A stretch of 64,000 nucleotides of DNA, taken from assembly GCF_004115215.2 (NCBI RefSeq), contig NC_041738.1:14478669-14542668 (forward strand), read 5' to 3'. The translations under genes were made by a program, and so were the position numbers. This DNA comes from Ornithorhynchus anatinus (taxonomy: Eukaryota; Chordata; Mammalia; Monotremata; Ornithorhynchidae). Each line of letters opens with the position of its first letter. The stretch's first letter is position 1. Shown here piece by piece: positions 22,985-35,454 of this stretch. The notes below the pieces were generated by a model. That model was not told the origin of the DNA, made no database searches, and was given only the letters and a program-made list of their open reading frames with translations.

Positions 22985-23920
22985 CACACTACCACATTAA
23001 TACAATCACTCATCCTATCCCACTTAGATTACTGCATCAGCCTCCTTGCTGACCTCCCAGCCTCCTGTCTTTCCCCACTGCAGTCCATACTTCACTCCAC
23101 TGCCCAGATCACCTCTCTACAAAAGCGTTCAGGATATGTCACCTCCTCCTCAAAAATCTCCAGTGGTTGCCTATCCACCTCCGTATCAAACAAAAACTTA
23201 TCATTATTAGCTTTAAAGCATTCCATCACCTTGCCCCCTCCTACCACACCTGGCTTCTCTCCTTCTACAACCCAGCCCGCGTACTTTGCTCCTCTATTGC
23301 TAACCTTTTCACTGTGCCTCGATCTCACCTGTCTCGCTGCTGACCCCTGGCCCATGTCCTGCCTCTGGCCTGGAACGCTTTCCCTCCTCAAATCGGACGG
23401 ACAATTACTTTCCCCCCTTCCAAGCCTTACTGAAAGCACATTTCCTCCAAGAGGCCTTCCCAGATTAAGCCCCAATTTTTCTCATCTCACACTCCCTTCG
23501 GGGTTGCCCTGACTTTCTCCCTTTGCTCTTCCCCCCCTACTCTCAGCCCCACAGCACTTATGTATATATCTGTACTTTTATCATTTGTATTGATGTCTGT
23601 CTCCCCTGCCTCAACTGTGAACTCATTTTGGGCAGGGATTGTCACTGTTTATTGTTGTATTGTACTTTCCCAAGCTCTTAGTACAGTGCTCTGCATAAAT
23701 AAAATTAATAATAAATTGTAATAAATACAACTGAATGAAAGAATGAACTTGGCAGTGAATCAGCCTGATGGTATAGAGCAAAAGAGCAGTTGATTTGCAC
23801 AAGCTGACTGTGGGCAGGGAATGTGTCTGTTTACTATCATATTGTACTCCCCTAAGTGTTTAGTACAGTGCTTTGTACACAGTAAGCACTCAATAAATAT
23901 AATTGAATGAATGAATGAAG
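22985..23920 (+). mobile_element. L2 3' portion plus a second tail
   Basis: RT C-terminal third (DYCISLLADLPASCLSP-like) through the 3' UTR to about 23750. A separate near-consensus tail runs 23795-23920, ending ATTGAATGAATGAATG. Confidence 0.8.
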
Positions 23921-24021
23921 TTCTGGTAAGCAGAGCAGCTCTGGCACTCAAGGCATTCGGGAGGAAAGCGTTCCGAAGGAAAACCCTTCCAGAGACTGCA
24001 ATTTTTTGGTCAGTGAGGTAT

Positions 24022-24064
24022 GATGAGGATGATGAGGATGATGATGATGATGATGATGATGATA
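24022..24064. repeat. (GAT)n microsatellite
   Basis: GATGAGGATGATGATGATG run in the duplicated flank of the 21741 unit. The equivalent flank at 63370 has only ACGATGAAGAAGG. Confidence 0.8.
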
Positions 24065-24229
24065 AAGTCATCTGCCATGAGGAAAGATGATGAGCCAAGG
24101 TCAGGAGGCTTCAGAATTGAGGGCCTACAGAGAAGAATCAGTTATTACGCTAGGGGCATTTGCCCCTCCATTCTCACTTGAGAAGCATGTAAAGAGTGAG
24201 GAGACAAGCAGGGGTGCAGAACATTAATT

Positions 24230-24315
24230 CATTCAGTTATATTTATTAAGCGCTTACTGTGTGCAGAGCTGTATGTGTCCCTGCCCACAACGAGATCATA
24301 GGCTAGAAGATTGTG
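24230..24315 (-). mobile_element. L2 3' tail
   Basis: ATTCATTCAGTTATATTTAT opens a short minus-strand copy. Confidence 0.65.
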
Positions 24316-24765
24316 TAGGGCATGTGTAGTCTTTGTTCATGCCAAGCTAGTCAGCTACAGGATGATTGGGAATGGAAGCCACGTTTTCTAAGTTCCAGAG
24401 CAGAACTGTTTCCACTGGACCTAAAGTCAGGCTCCCATGAGCTGTTCATGGCATCCATAGGTCCAGTTGCCTGCTTCTAGTTTACCTGGGCACGGGCCGA
24501 TGACATCTGCTGAATCCAGAGCAAATCTGGGGTTGGATTTGTCAAAGGAGAAGGAGCAGATGATAAATGAGAGTCTGTGCTGAAACTGAAGGTTGTGTCA
24601 GGATGCTTTGATAACTTGGATGCTGGATCTTGGTAACTTTGGGGGCAACCCAGTTTCAGTCAAGGTGGAGAATTAGGCCAGAATGTTGTTGTTGATGTAT
24701 TTCATTATTCCTTGCTGAAGGAGGCATCACATTTTGCTTTATCCATTTTCTGTGCATAGAGTAAA
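24315..24765. other. No recognised feature
   Basis: Unique-looking DNA between two L2 tails. Confidence 0.4.
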
Positions 24766-25095
24766 TCAATCAATCAGTTATATTTATTGAGCACTTGCTG
24801 CAAAGCACTGTAATAAACTCTTAGGAAAGTACAATACAATAGAATCGGTAGGTACTATCCCCGCCCAGAAGAAGCTTACACTGTACAGGGAGAGACAGAC
24901 ATTACAATAAATGAAAGATGAGTGAAATAGTAGAGTATAGAGATATGTACATAAGAGCTGTGGGGCTAGGGTGAGTATTAAAGTGTTTAAGGGGTATAGA
25001 GACAAGTGCATAGTCTACTCGGACAGGAGGGAGGATAGGGAAAATGAGGGCTTAATTACCAGGGGAAGGTATCTTGGAGAAGATGTGATTTTTAG
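24765..25095 (-). mobile_element. L2 3' end, tail to tail with the next copy
   Basis: CAATCAATCAGTTATATTTA to the end of the RT frame near 25090. Confidence 0.7.
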
Positions 25096-26625
25096 GAGAG
25101 GCCCCCTTCACACCTTGGAAATAGCCTTTCCTAAGGTCACCAATGACCTTATTTTAGCCACATTCAAAGACCTCTACTCCATCCTAATCCTCCAAAACTC
25201 TTAGCTGCCTTCAACACTGAAGGCCACTCCATCCTCCTTGAAACATCATCCAACCTTGGTTTCTGTGACATTGAACTCTTCTGGTTCTCCTCCTAACTCT
25301 GGCTTTTCCTTCTAAGTCTCTTTCACAGGCTCCTCTTCTACCTCCCACCCTCTGGCAATGGGGTCCCTCAAGGCTGAGTTCTTGATCCCCTTCTATTCTC
25401 CACCTACACCCACTCCCTTGGAGAATTAAATAGCTCCCGTAGCTTCAACTACTATCTTTATACAGATGATTCTTAAATTTACCTCTTCAGCCCTGATCTC
25501 TCTCTCTTCTGCAGTCTCATATTCCCTCCTGCCTTGAGGACATATCTACTTAGGTGTGCCATTGACACCACAGACTTAACATGTCCTAATCAAAATTCCT
25601 TATTTTCCTACCCAAACCCTGTCCTCCCCATGACGTTCCCATCACTGTTGACAATACCACTATCGTCCCTATCTCTTGGCATTTTGTCTGAGTCATCTCT
25701 CTCATGTAGCCCACATATTCAATCTGTTGTCAAATTCTGTTAATTCTACCTTGACAAAATCAATAAACGGAACCTTTCATTTCCATCCAAATAGTTACTA
25801 TGCTGATCAAAGCACTTAGTACAGTTCCTGGCACATAGTGAGCACTTGACAAATACCATTATCATCATCATTATTATTATTATTCTATCCCTCCTTGATT
25901 CCTGCATCAGCCTTCTTTCTTACCTCCCTGCCTCCTCTTTCTCTCCACTCCAGTGCATACTTCATTTTGCTGCCTGGATCATTTTTCCAAAAATACATTC
26001 TGTCCATATCTTCCCACTCCTCAAGAATCTCCATTGTTTGCCCATCCATCTTGGAATCAAACAGAAACTTCTTACCACTGACTTTAAAGCACTAAATTAA
26101 TCTACTTCCTCCTACCTTGACTCACTGATCTCCTACTACACCTCAGCCCACATACTTCACTCCTCTTGCTCACTATGCCTCAGTCTTCCCAAGCTCACCA
26201 CTAACCCCTTTCTCACATCCTTTCTCTGGCCTGGAACTCCCCTCCCCCACCACATATGCCAGACCACCCCTCTCCCCACCTTCGAAGCCTAATTAAGGTT
26301 ACATCTCCTCCAGGGGGCCTTACCTGACTAAGCCCTCTTTTCCAGATTTCCTCTCCCTTCTATTTCATCTATACCCTTGGGGTATTTGGTATTCACCCTG
26401 CCCTCAGCCTCACAAGACTTTTGTACATATCCATAATTTATGTATATTAATATCTGTCTCCCCCTCTAGACTGAAAGCCCGTTGTGAGCAGGTAACTTGT
26501 CTACCAATTCTGTTGTATTGTTCTTGCCCAAGATTTAGTACAGTGTTCTGCACACAGAAAGCACTCAGTAAATACCACTGACGAATAAGCTCTCAATAAA
26601 TAACATTGATTTATTGATTGATTAA
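25095..26625 (+). mobile_element. L2 RT region and 3' end, with a MON-1 piece inside
   Basis: KVTNDLILATFKDLYSIL opens an RT remnant with a YTDDS version of the YADD box near 25465. The element resumes after the MON-1 piece (25800-25885) and ends at about 26620. Confidence 0.8.
25800..25885 (+). mobile_element. MON-1 SINE, 3' end only
   Basis: GCACTTAGTACAGTTCCTGG to an ATTATTATT run, inside an L2. Confidence 0.7.
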
Positions 26626-26756
26626 CATTCTGAGGAACTGAAAGATGAGACACTCACAAAGTTCTAGCTTAGGGTGTTTGATCAGAAACTGAAGACAAAC
26701 GATTAATGAAAAGGTAATGGAAAGACGAAGATGTTTTTAACCCAGGGATGAGACAG

Positions 26757-26762
26757 TTTATT
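26757..26762 (-). terminator. Polyadenylation signal of the 27139-27498 gene
   Basis: AATAAA on the minus strand, 377 bp after the stop. Confidence 0.65.
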
Positions 26763-27138
26763 AAGGAGCAACCAGGCCGAGACGCAAAAGATAATGACAG
26801 TGAGGGCTGTGGTGGGAAAAATCACTTCAGGTTTGGGAAATTTGTTTCACAAGAACCTGGGTGGGGGATTTCTTAACCAAAAGGGAAAGGATCAGGTAAA
26901 GTTCTCCATTATGTTTTTTCTCGTAAGATTCTAGGTGCAATGAAGAAGAGGTTGAAGATCCTGCATGGGAGGCAGTGGATGATGGAAACCAGAGTTTAGA
27001 GCAAAGCCCATTCCAGTTTCTGGACTGTAGATTCCCCATGGTTCTCTGGGAGTGGATAAGTCAGTAAGTGGGAGCTCCTGGACTGCTATCCACAGTGCCA
27101 TGACCCCGAGGGAAAGAGCTGGTTGCCCGGCAGGGTGC

Positions 27139-27498
27139 TCAACAGCAACATGATGGGCCGCAAGTAGGGCGACAGCAAGGCTGGCAGCAAGGGGATACGC
27201 AGCAGGTTGGACGGCAACAAGTTGTCCGGCAGCAAGTGGTTTGGCAGCAGGTTGGACGGCAGCAAGGCTGGCAGCAGCTGGGCACACAGCAGGTTGGTGG
27301 GCAGCAGGGTCTGCAGCAGCTAGACAGACAGCAGGTAGGGCGGCAGCAAGGCTGGCAGCAGCCGGACCCGCAGCACGGTGGGGGACAACAGGGCCTGCAG
27401 CAGGTAGACACACAGCAAGCTGGGCGGCAGCAAGGCTGGCAGCACAGGGAGAATCTTGGGAAGCCACAGAAGCTTGTGGAGCAGCAGTTGCAGGCCAT
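27139..27498 (-). CDS. KRTAP1-like N-terminus on an ultra-high-sulfur body, minus-strand copy
   Basis: 119 residues, 48 of them Cys (40%). The opening [16 protein letters not shown] resembles the MACC-TSFCGFPS opening of mammalian KRTAP1. From residue 19 on the protein is made only of [15 protein letters not shown]-type units like those of KRTAP4 and KRTAP9, ending CGPSCCC. The Gly/Ser/Thr-richer spacers typical of therian KRTAP1 are absent. The start is the ATG downstream of TATAAAA at 27579-27585. A paralog of equal length lies at 52040-52399 on the other strand, with eight replacements. Subfamily naming is uncertain: KRTAP1, or a monotreme-specific class. Confidence 0.88.
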   Translation of the reverse strand: MACNCCSTSFCGFPRFSLCCQPCCRPACCVSTCCRPCCPPPCCGSGCCQPCCRPTCCLSSCCRPCCPPTCCVPSCCQPCCRPTCCQTTCCRTTCCRPTCCVSPCCQPCCRPTCGPSCCC

Positions 27499-27578
27499 GG
27501 TGGCAGGGGTTGTGATGGTTATTCAGGTATAAGGAGAAGTTCTTGATGTTTGGTTGCCTCAGTGCCCCACTGCCTGTC

Positions 27579-27869
27579 TTTTATACTCCCCTGGGGGTGC
27601 TGTGGTGAGGGGGGAAGCAGGATCACATCCTTGTAATTGTTTGTATGCTAATTTACTATCATTAATTAAGGGGCAATTACGTTTTCTCCCATGAAATGTC
27701 CTGAACTTCCTCAGGAGGACCACTGGGTTTCCCTGGGGCACTGAGAATCATCCAATCAGCTCTTGGCTTTCCAAACCACATACTTTTGCTTCCTCTCCCC
27801 TGAGGAACATCACTCACATTCAGCCAGCTTCTTGCCTCCCCATCCCTGGGCCGTGGTCTGTCATGTGAC
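27579..27869 (-). promoter_or_regulatory. Promoter module of the 27139-27498 gene
   Basis: Minus strand: TATAAAA at 27579-27585, an AT-rich homeobox-like stretch at 27631-27680, a CCAAT box near 27755, and the E-box palindrome GTCACATGAC at 27860-27869 (about -362). The AT-rich stretch and the E-box are conserved in the paralog at 52040. Confidence 0.6.
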
Positions 27870-28324
27870 TGTCTGACTCCCCGGCTTGGATAACCCACTC
27901 TGAGTAACCTAGGGGTCCAATCCCTACCAGGGGAAGGTTCCACTACTGGACCATTGTCATGATGAATGATCTGTTCTCTGGGGTGGAAGGCTGTCGGTGA
28001 AAGAAGAGGCCAGAGCCTCTGAAAGAGATCCTGAGGGATGAAACTGATTTTGCGAGCTGTGCGAGAACAGTGAAGACTAGGTCTTTGCTGCCAGTCCCAC
28101 CCCCGGACAAGATTTTATTGGCCAAAGCCTCCACCTTGGTTCCAAAAAAATGAACCTTTATATTCTGCAGGATTGCTTCTGTACCTTGTGGACCAGGAAA
28201 TATAGCAATTAGAAATGTGTTGGTTTTCTTGAAGCCAAAAAGACCTAAAGAACAATGTCCATGATCTGGCAAAGTGCTGGATCTTCTCATGACAGGCATC
28301 TAAATGTCCTGTAATCCTGGTACA

Positions 28325-28445
28325 TTCAATCAATTGTATTTACTGAGCCCAAAGTGTATGCAAAACACTATCCTAAGCATTTGGGAGAGTACAATAAAAC
28401 AATATAACAGAACTGGTTGCCCACAGCAAGCTTGCAGTCTAGGAG
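28325..28445 (-). mobile_element. L2 3' tail
   Basis: TCAATCAATTGTATTTACTG start, diverged. Confidence 0.65.
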
Positions 28446-28725
28446 GAAGTAACAAGGCCTAATGGGAAAAGAATGTGCTTGGGTGTCAGGGGACCTGCCT
28501 TCTCATCTCAGCTTCACCACTTGCCTGTTGTGTGACCTTGGTTAAGTCACTCAACTACTGTGCTTCAGTTTCCTCATCTGTTAAATAGGGATGGAATACC
28601 TTTCCTCCTTTCCACTTAGAGTTCAAACCACATGTGTGTCTGACCTGATTGCATCGTATGTATCCCTGCTCTTAGTACAATGCTTGGCACATAGTAAGTG
28701 ATTAACATATACCACAAAATTAATA
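28446..28725 (+). mobile_element. MON-1 SINE, old
   Basis: AAGGCCTAATGGGAAAAG head, end CATATACCACAAAATTAAT. Confidence 0.75.
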
Positions 28726-29512
28726 TTCCTCACCTGTAATCCTGAGAGATGGGAATAAGAATGGACAGGATTCTGAAAAAGCAGAGAATCACTTTCTCAT
28801 AACCCCGATGGGATTACAGATCCCATCCTAGATGTCCCAGAAAATAAGAAAGAGCCATGAATCCCTCTTCTGGTCAGGGTAGAGTCACCCAGAAAAAGTC
28901 TCCGAAGATCATTTTCAGGTATAAGAGGCTGTAGTTCAGTTGGGATTGGGAAGAATGTTCTATTGTTCCCAGATTGTCTTCATTGAAGACAGGCTTAGAT
29001 GGCGTGGGAATTTTATGCACCTGTTGTTGGGTCATATTCTATGAAATTGGGAATGAAGTAGATCAGTTCAGGTGACTTTCCTTCCCTTATGCTTGGTGAA
29101 GAAACCCCTGAAGCCTTTTGAAAGCTGAAGGCTCCGATTCCTGGAGGTCTTCACTGTCATAAATCATCAGGATTTCTTTTCCTTCTGAGGTAAGGGATCA
29201 TTTCCAAGGATTTATGTAATTCTGTCCCCAAATATTTATCCCTGTCATTGCTATCACCAACCCATGATGTGCAGGTTGGCAACCCAGAGGCTTTCAGACC
29301 AGCTCACCAGCATTTTCCCCTGGGCTGGGGGCTTTGAGAAGATTCTCTCTTGCTTCTCCATGCTGCCTTACTTGTTCCCGAAGACCGCTAGTCTCCCAGA
29401 GACCCTCATCCCCAACACCAGGTTTGAAAAATCTTTACCATTTTTAATTAGTTTCAGGTTAACAAGAAGATAGAGTGTGAAGAGGTCTGATTGTATTAAA
29501 ATATGAACACAG
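28725..29512. other. No recognised feature
   Basis: Unique-looking; a 69-aa frame at 29264 shows no family. Confidence 0.4.
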
Positions 29513-29650
29513 GATTCATTCATTCATTCAGTAGTATTTATTGAGTGCTTACTATGTGCAAAGCATTGTACTAAGCGCTTGGAATATACAGTTTGGCAAC
29601 AGATAGAGACAATCCCTGCCCAATGACGGGCTTACGGTCTAATCGACCAG
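29513..29650 (-). mobile_element. L2 3' tail
   Basis: A (CATT)n run at 29517-29530 followed by the near-consensus terminus. Confidence 0.8.
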
Positions 29651-29811
29651 CATAGACCCTAATGTTTCAGCATAAATATTGTTAAGAAGAATGGACTCTT
29701 TCAGCAGCAGTTCTTCAGAGAAAGCCATGAAAGTTGATGATTTTCCCTCAAAAAAGGGAAGGGAGTAGCAATAGTCAGTGACACTAAGTATCCCAGAGTG
29801 GACGGGGTTCA

Positions 29812-30950
29812 TTCATTCATTCAATTGTATTCATTACGCACTTACTGTGTGCAGAGCACTGTACTAAGAGCTTGGGAAAGTACAATACAACAATAAACAG
29901 TGGTAGCAGTTCAAGCAGATTTTAATAATAATAATAATGTTGGTATTTGTTAAGCGCTTACTATGTGCCAAGCACTGTTCTAAGCGCTGGGGTAGACATA
30001 GGGGAATCAGGCTGTCCCACGTGGGGCTCACAGTCTTAATCCCCATTTTACAGATGAGGGAACTGAGGCACAGAGAAGTTAAGTGACTTGCCCACAGTCA
30101 CACAGCCAACAAGTGGCAGAGCTGGGATTCGAACTCATGAGCCCTGACTCCAAAGCCCGTGCTCTTTCCACTGAGCCACGCTGCTTCTCCAATTTTCTCC
30201 ATTTTAGCGATGTTGTGAAGTTGGGACCGACAATATTTGATGACGGATTGAATTTGTGGGTGAATGAGAGGAGTCAAGGATAATGCCAAGGTTATGGGCT
30301 TGTGAGATGGGAAGGATGGTGGTGCTGTCTACATTGTCAAGAACATCAGGGAGAGGGCAGGGTTTGGGTGGGACGATAAGGAGCTCTGTTTTGGACATAT
30401 TAAGTTTGAAGTGATAGGAGGACATCCAAGTAGAGATGTCTTGAAGGCAGGAGAAGGTGCAAGCTTGGAGAGAGGGAGAGAGATCAGAGGAGGAGATGGA
30501 GATTTGGGTATCACCTGCATAGAAATGGCAGTTGAAGCCATGGAAATGAGTGAGTTCTCCAAGGGAATGAGTGTAGATAAAGTATAGAAAGGGACCCAGA
30601 ACTGAACCTTGAGGGTCCCCCAGAGTTAGGGGATGGGAGGCATAGGTGGAGCCCACAAAGAAAACTGAGAATGAATGGCCAGAGAGATAAGAGGAGAACC
30701 AGGAAAGGGCGGATTCAGTGAAGCCAAGGTTGTATAATGTTTCCAGGAGAAGGGGGTGGTGCAGAGTGTCCAAGGCAGTTGAGGAGGTTTAGGATGGAGT
30801 AGAAACCATTAGATTTGGCAAGAAGAAGGTCAGTGGTGACCTTTGAGAGGGCGGTTTCTGTGAAGTGAAGGGAACGGAAGCCATATTGGAGGGGGTTAGC
30901 TACTCTGCCCATCTGACCATGCACAGTCAAGTTTGATAAATTTAGAGATT
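29812..30950 (-). mobile_element. L2 RT region with internal deletion and MON-1 insertion
   Basis: The tail is at 29812-29920, then the MON-1 at 29924-30190, then the RT from the ILDSS region up to [20 protein letters not shown] near 30860. The YADD box reads YAGD and PQGSVLGP is kept. The 3' UTR and C-terminal RT are largely missing. Confidence 0.8.
29924..30190 (-). mobile_element. MON-1 SINE, near consensus, inside L2
   Basis: Complete from AATAATAATAATGTTGG to GAGCCACGCTGCTTCTCC. Confidence 0.92.
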
Positions 30951-31064
30951 AGGTGATTTTGAGTGTGCTTCCAAACACCTGGTTTACCATGAGACCATCA
31001 AGAACAAACAATTAAGAAATAAAGATTGACAGTGTCTGGATTTATCTGTGCTGGAAAAGGAAAT

Positions 31065-31070
31065 TGTATT
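31065..31070 (-). terminator. Probable variant polyadenylation signal (AATACA) of the 31538-32014 gene
   Basis: AATACA lies where the paralogs have AATAAA, in the matching TTAGAAA context. A GATAAA at 31041-31046 is an alternative. Confidence 0.4.
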
Positions 31071-31537
31071 AGAAAAGAGTGGAGCTAGAAGAAGAGAGAA
31101 GAGCTGGAGGGGAAGAAGGTATTCTATGAGAGAAGGATTTGGCAACTGGAAACCCAACCATGGGCTGAAGAAGGGACTTTCAAAACCAGAGATGTCACCA
31201 GAGAACACTGCATTGTCCCTCCTGGGATTGACAGATTGTCATCTTGCCAGGCCAAAGGATAAGGACAAGAAGACTTCAGAATTTAAGTCGGGCACTTCGG
31301 CACTTTTCGGAAACCAGTGTCCATGTTGGCTGAGGAAGGTGGCCATGGACTGGGAGGCCGGACCTGTTTCCATGATGGTGAGGACTGTGGTCCCACCACA
31401 GGCTGTCGGTTCTTTGTGTACAGAGAGCTTCAGACGATTAAGGGAACCTGGACTTCAGATGGTTGCAAGTAGTTGGCATTAAAGGAGGTTGCTCAACAGC
31501 AGGGTGGTGGCCCACAGATAAGATAGCAGCAGATGGT

Positions 31538-32014
31538 TCAGCAGCAAGGCCGGCAGCAACTGGGCACACAGCAGGTCGGGCGGCAGCAAGTCGTCCGGCA
31601 GCAAGTGATTTGGCAGCAGGTTGGGCGGCAGCAAGGCTGGCAGCAGCTAGGCACACAGCAGGGGCGGGGGCAGCAGGGCCTGCAGCAGCTGGACACACAG
31701 CAAGGCCTGGGGCAGCAGGGCCTGCAGCAGCTGGACACACAGCAGGGTCGGGGGCAGCAGGGTCTGCAACAGCTGGAAACGCAGCATGGATGGGGGCAGC
31801 GGGGCCTGCAGCAGATAGACACGCAGCAAGGACGGGGACAGCAGGGCCTGCAGCAGGTCGGACGGCAGCAGGTGGTCCTGCAGCAAGTGGTCTGGCAGCA
31901 GGTCGGGGGGCAGCAAGGGCTGCTGCAGCAGCTGGGCTCACAACAGGTCTCTTGGCAGCAGTCTCCTCCACAGCTCAGGGCGGAGCAGACGGATCCACAG
32001 CAGGAGTTGACCAT
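31538..32014 (-). CDS. KRTAP4-like ultra-high-sulfur protein, 158 aa, shortened C-terminus
   Basis: [20 protein letters not shown] marks it as KRTAP4-like. An upstream in-frame ATG at 32143 lies above the TATA box (32100-32106), so the start at 32014 is chosen. The centre has four or five 14-residue [14 protein letters not shown]-type units. The stop falls after [10 protein letters not shown], where full-length relatives continue with CCQTTCC. The next 14 codons stay open, read TICCYLICGPPPCC, and end at a second stop at 31493-31495. The tail was therefore probably lost by a new stop at the Gln codon. Its polyadenylation signal is also non-canonical. It is likely still functional, since the Cys-rich body is intact, but it may be decaying. 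Confidence 0.85.
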   Translation of the reverse strand: MVNSCCGSVCSALSCGGDCCQETCCEPSCCSSPCCPPTCCQTTCCRTTCCRPTCCRPCCPRPCCVSICCRPRCPHPCCVSSCCRPCCPRPCCVSSCCRPCCPRPCCVSSCCRPCCPRPCCVPSCCQPCCRPTCCQITCCRTTCCRPTCCVPSCCRPCC

Positions 32015-32099
32015 GGTGTCAGTTGGTTCAGGGTCTGGTATTGTCTCAGTGGTGGAGGAGATTTCCAAGTTTGACTGGTCCCTGGCTACCCCATGCCCC

Positions 32100-32367
32100 T
32101 TATATACCCTGACGGGGTGGCTCCTGGAGTGGCAGAGGCTCATGATCTAGTATTTGGAATTTCTTCCTTGCCATCACCGGGCCGACCAATTGGAAAGCAA
32201 TGAGTAGATTAGCAATTAAGGTTCTGCCGAGGAAGTATGCTCAGACTCATGAGAAGGTTAATCAGCTAATTAGCTGGTTGCTTCCCAGGGCACAGTTTTG
32301 AATTTCCCCTATCCTGAGGAATATCTCCACACATCAACCACTGCAAACCATGATTTTGTCAAGTGAC
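32100..32367 (-). promoter_or_regulatory. Promoter module of the 31538-32014 gene
   Basis: Minus strand: TATATAA at 32100-32106, TTAATTGCTA at 32210-32219, CCAATTGG at 32186-32193, and GTCACTTGAC (E-box) at 32358-32367, about -344 from the ATG. Confidence 0.6.
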
Positions 32368-35045
32368 TGTGGGTCCTGATGTATCCCTCCCTGTATTCCA
32401 GGCTGCTATGAGTCACATTGGATGCCTGGGTCACATGGGTGAAGGTGCCCATAACTGAGCAATGTTCAGGATCAAACACCTTCCTGGAGGCAGGAATGCT
32501 GGTTGAGGGAGAGCAGGAAGGGGACACTGCCAGGTGGTCAGTGGGGAGTCACAGGGGAAACATGAGGAAGGAGGTGGATGAGTGAAAGACATCAGTTTGT
32601 CAGGATCCTGACAGAGAACACCACAGCTCATATCCATTCCAGGTATGTACATATCCCCTTCTAGGCTGTAAGCTCCTTGTGGGGAAGGAGTATATCCACC
32701 AACTCTTTTGTAGTGTACTCTCCTAAGCACCAAGTACAGAGCTTAGCACACATTAAATGCTCAATAAATACCACAGATGGACATCCATAATTAAATTATT
32801 TCTATGGATGTCCATCTCCACCTCTAGACTGTAAGTCCTTGTGGGTAGGGAATATGTCTACCAACTCTGTTGTATTGCACTCTCCCAGGCGCTTTGTGTT
32901 CTGCATACAGTAAGCACTCAATAAAAACAATTGATTTCTTCTGGTCTGTTGCCTTGAACACGTCAGGCATTGATTTAGCTGTGATGGCCCAGAGCTAAAG
33001 TGACATTAATATGCACAAATTTTGACATACGAAGTGGACCTGGAGTTTGACGAGTTGGGGAGGAAAGTGCTTGGGAAAAAAAAGGATGGGATGTTTAGCC
33101 AGAAAGAAAGGATGGGCAGTCTGGCCTGATACTGTAGCCTTGGGCCTTGAGGGATAATGATGAAGAAACCATTCACCACGATGAATGGCAGTGAGTCAGG
33201 AGACTTTAGGACGGAGAATTTGTGCAGAGGAACAGAATATCATGCTAGTGGCTTGGGCAGCACCATGTACACTCATCCATGCATATTCCTGCTTGGGCAG
33301 AAATTTAGTTAGCGGAGTTAGGGAGTGATGCAGCACAATGCTAAGTGTAAGCACTGTCTTTTCTCACCTTAGCCAGCTACTGGAGCATATGGGAATGGAC
33401 GTTATGTCTCCTGATTTCCAGAGCGGTGCTCTCTCCATTGAGCAGGAGCATGGGGTGAGACATTTATGGCACAAGAGTGGCACAAGAGTAGAAGAAGTTC
33501 AAAAGCAGAGTGATGAAACCAAGACATTTACTGGCATCAACAGAGAGGGACCATCAGACTGCAAGAACAATCTAAACCCAACATCTCCAGAAAGCTTGAC
33601 AAAACTGACGCAAAAGAACAAAGGGATTTCCAGAGATGATTCAGCAGCAATCAGTGTTAAGATGATTTCCCTAACTGAGGATGATCCGATAAGGATTTTC
33701 TGGGATACAGAGGTCATGACATCTAAACTGATGTCTCTACCTCTGGCAAGGACTGATCAGCTTCTAGATCAGTGAACTCCCAAAAATATACAGATACATT
33801 TCTGTATTGCACAACCACCTTAAACTGATATCAGAAGTGAGGAAACCCACGTCTAGGGCAGAATCTGGATGGTTCATGATCTGTTGAAAGGAGCAAGGGG
33901 GAACTTGGGGAAAGAGTGGTGATCCCCCTCTCTCTCTTTCTTAGCACTTTGGGATGGTCTCACAATCCCACTGGATCCAGAGGAATTAGGAGTGTCAGAA
34001 TGGGAAGGAGGCACTCCAATACCTCTACTTCCAGTAAATTCAATTGATGTGGACATCTTGACTTCTTGTCTCGTTCTTTGGGTAACAATGTTGGGCTTCT
34101 GGTTCAGGGGAATTGAGGTTTTGAGGGAATTCTTGAGAGATGGAAGTTATCAGCAACATGGACAAGTGGTGGCTTTGAAACAGAAGACTCTCTGTACTAT
34201 GTTACCTGCCCTGAGCCGGACAGGAACATGCCAGCTGGGACAACCTTCCTTGATTGGACCAGACTTGAAGAAAAGGAAACATTCGGGGTGCCCCATCATC
34301 ACTTTGTGCTCCCAGATATTTTTCACTAGTATACACCAGAGTTCACAAGAAAATTCACTGCCATGATCTTGCGAATGAATGGATTTTCATGCCCTGGAGA
34401 CACTGTGGCCTCAGGGGCTTTTCCACTGAACCAGAAACCCTGCAGTTAAAGCAACCACAGAAGGTATCAAAAAACTCTAGACCCCCTCTCCCCCTAAATA
34501 ACGTGGTTTGCCCTGGGTTTGGAGAGTTCACTAACAGATGGCATGTATTCCCCTCTTTATTCAAAGGAAATAAGAGATGTTTTACTTCAAGAATCAAAAA
34601 TGCAGAGGACAAAATGTGGTGTCTATCTCAGCAAGGTCATTAGCAGCAATCAGGTTACAGGGACTGTAAATAAAATCCCAGTATAACTGTATATTGTCCC
34701 TAACTTCGAACTCCATGATTGCTCCCAAAGTAGCAAAATCCACTCATCAATTTGTCCAGGGATTGCCTCTTTTAGAATGGCTCAAAGTGACCACAAAGGT
34801 CGCAGCACAATCTGTAGTTTCATTTAGGGCAGTCTCCAAGTTTTCTATCTTTTGGATTTATCTCCTGCTCCTCTCTCAAATCACCCTTGATTCATCTTGG
34901 AAACAGCTAATGACATCACCAGACATCCAGTTGCATCAGGCTCTCAAATAAACTCTGCCAGGCATGCAAATGGACTTTCAGAAATCAGAAACAGTAGCCC
35001 AGTCTCTGGTCCAGTGAAAAGAGGGAATCCAGAGATGTGGGTTCC
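32180..35045 (-). repeat. KRTAP4-unit upstream duplicated segment, unit of the 31538 gene
   Basis: The longest copy of the upstream segment, interrupted by the L2 tails at 32635-32940. 34080-34620 matches 38.1-38.8 plus 42.2-42.3 kb and 53.3-53.95 kb. Frames here (for example 145 aa at 33338) are not supported as genes. Confidence 0.75.
32635..32940 (+). mobile_element. Two L2 3' tails in tandem
   Basis: Tails end at about 32775 and 32935. Confidence 0.75.
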
Positions 35046-35065
35046 AGTCTTACAACACACTGTAG

Positions 35066-35297
35066 TAATAATAATAATTGTGGTATTTGTTAAGCATTTA
35101 CTAAATGCCAAGCACTGAACTAAGAGCTGCGCAAGGTACAAGCTCATCAGGTCCCACATGAGGCTTAAGTCTAAGAAGGAAGAAGAATATCTATTGAATC
35201 CCCATTTTGCAGAGACATTAAGTGATTTTCCCAAGATCTTTCCACAAATAAGTGATTCCTAGATCTGGGTTCTTTCTACTAGGCCACACTGCTTCCC
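35066..35297 (-). mobile_element. MON-1 SINE
   Basis: Tail AATAATAATAATTGTGG, head GGCCACACTGCTTCCC. Confidence 0.8.
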
Positions 35298-35454
35298 AGC
35301 TTCTGCAACTGACTGAAGTGAGTAAAGACCACGTGTGTGTGTGTTGTGTGTTCCTCCCCGTCCTCACTTATTGCATTCCTTTCCAAGCGTGACTATGAAC
35401 AGAAAGGACAAGGGCACCTGAAGCCAAATAATCCATTTCTCTGAGCAGATTCTC

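Noticed and set aside
33338-33775. 145-codon plus-strand frame
   Set aside because: It lies in the duplicated upstream segment, the paralogous segments do not keep it open, and no domain is seen.
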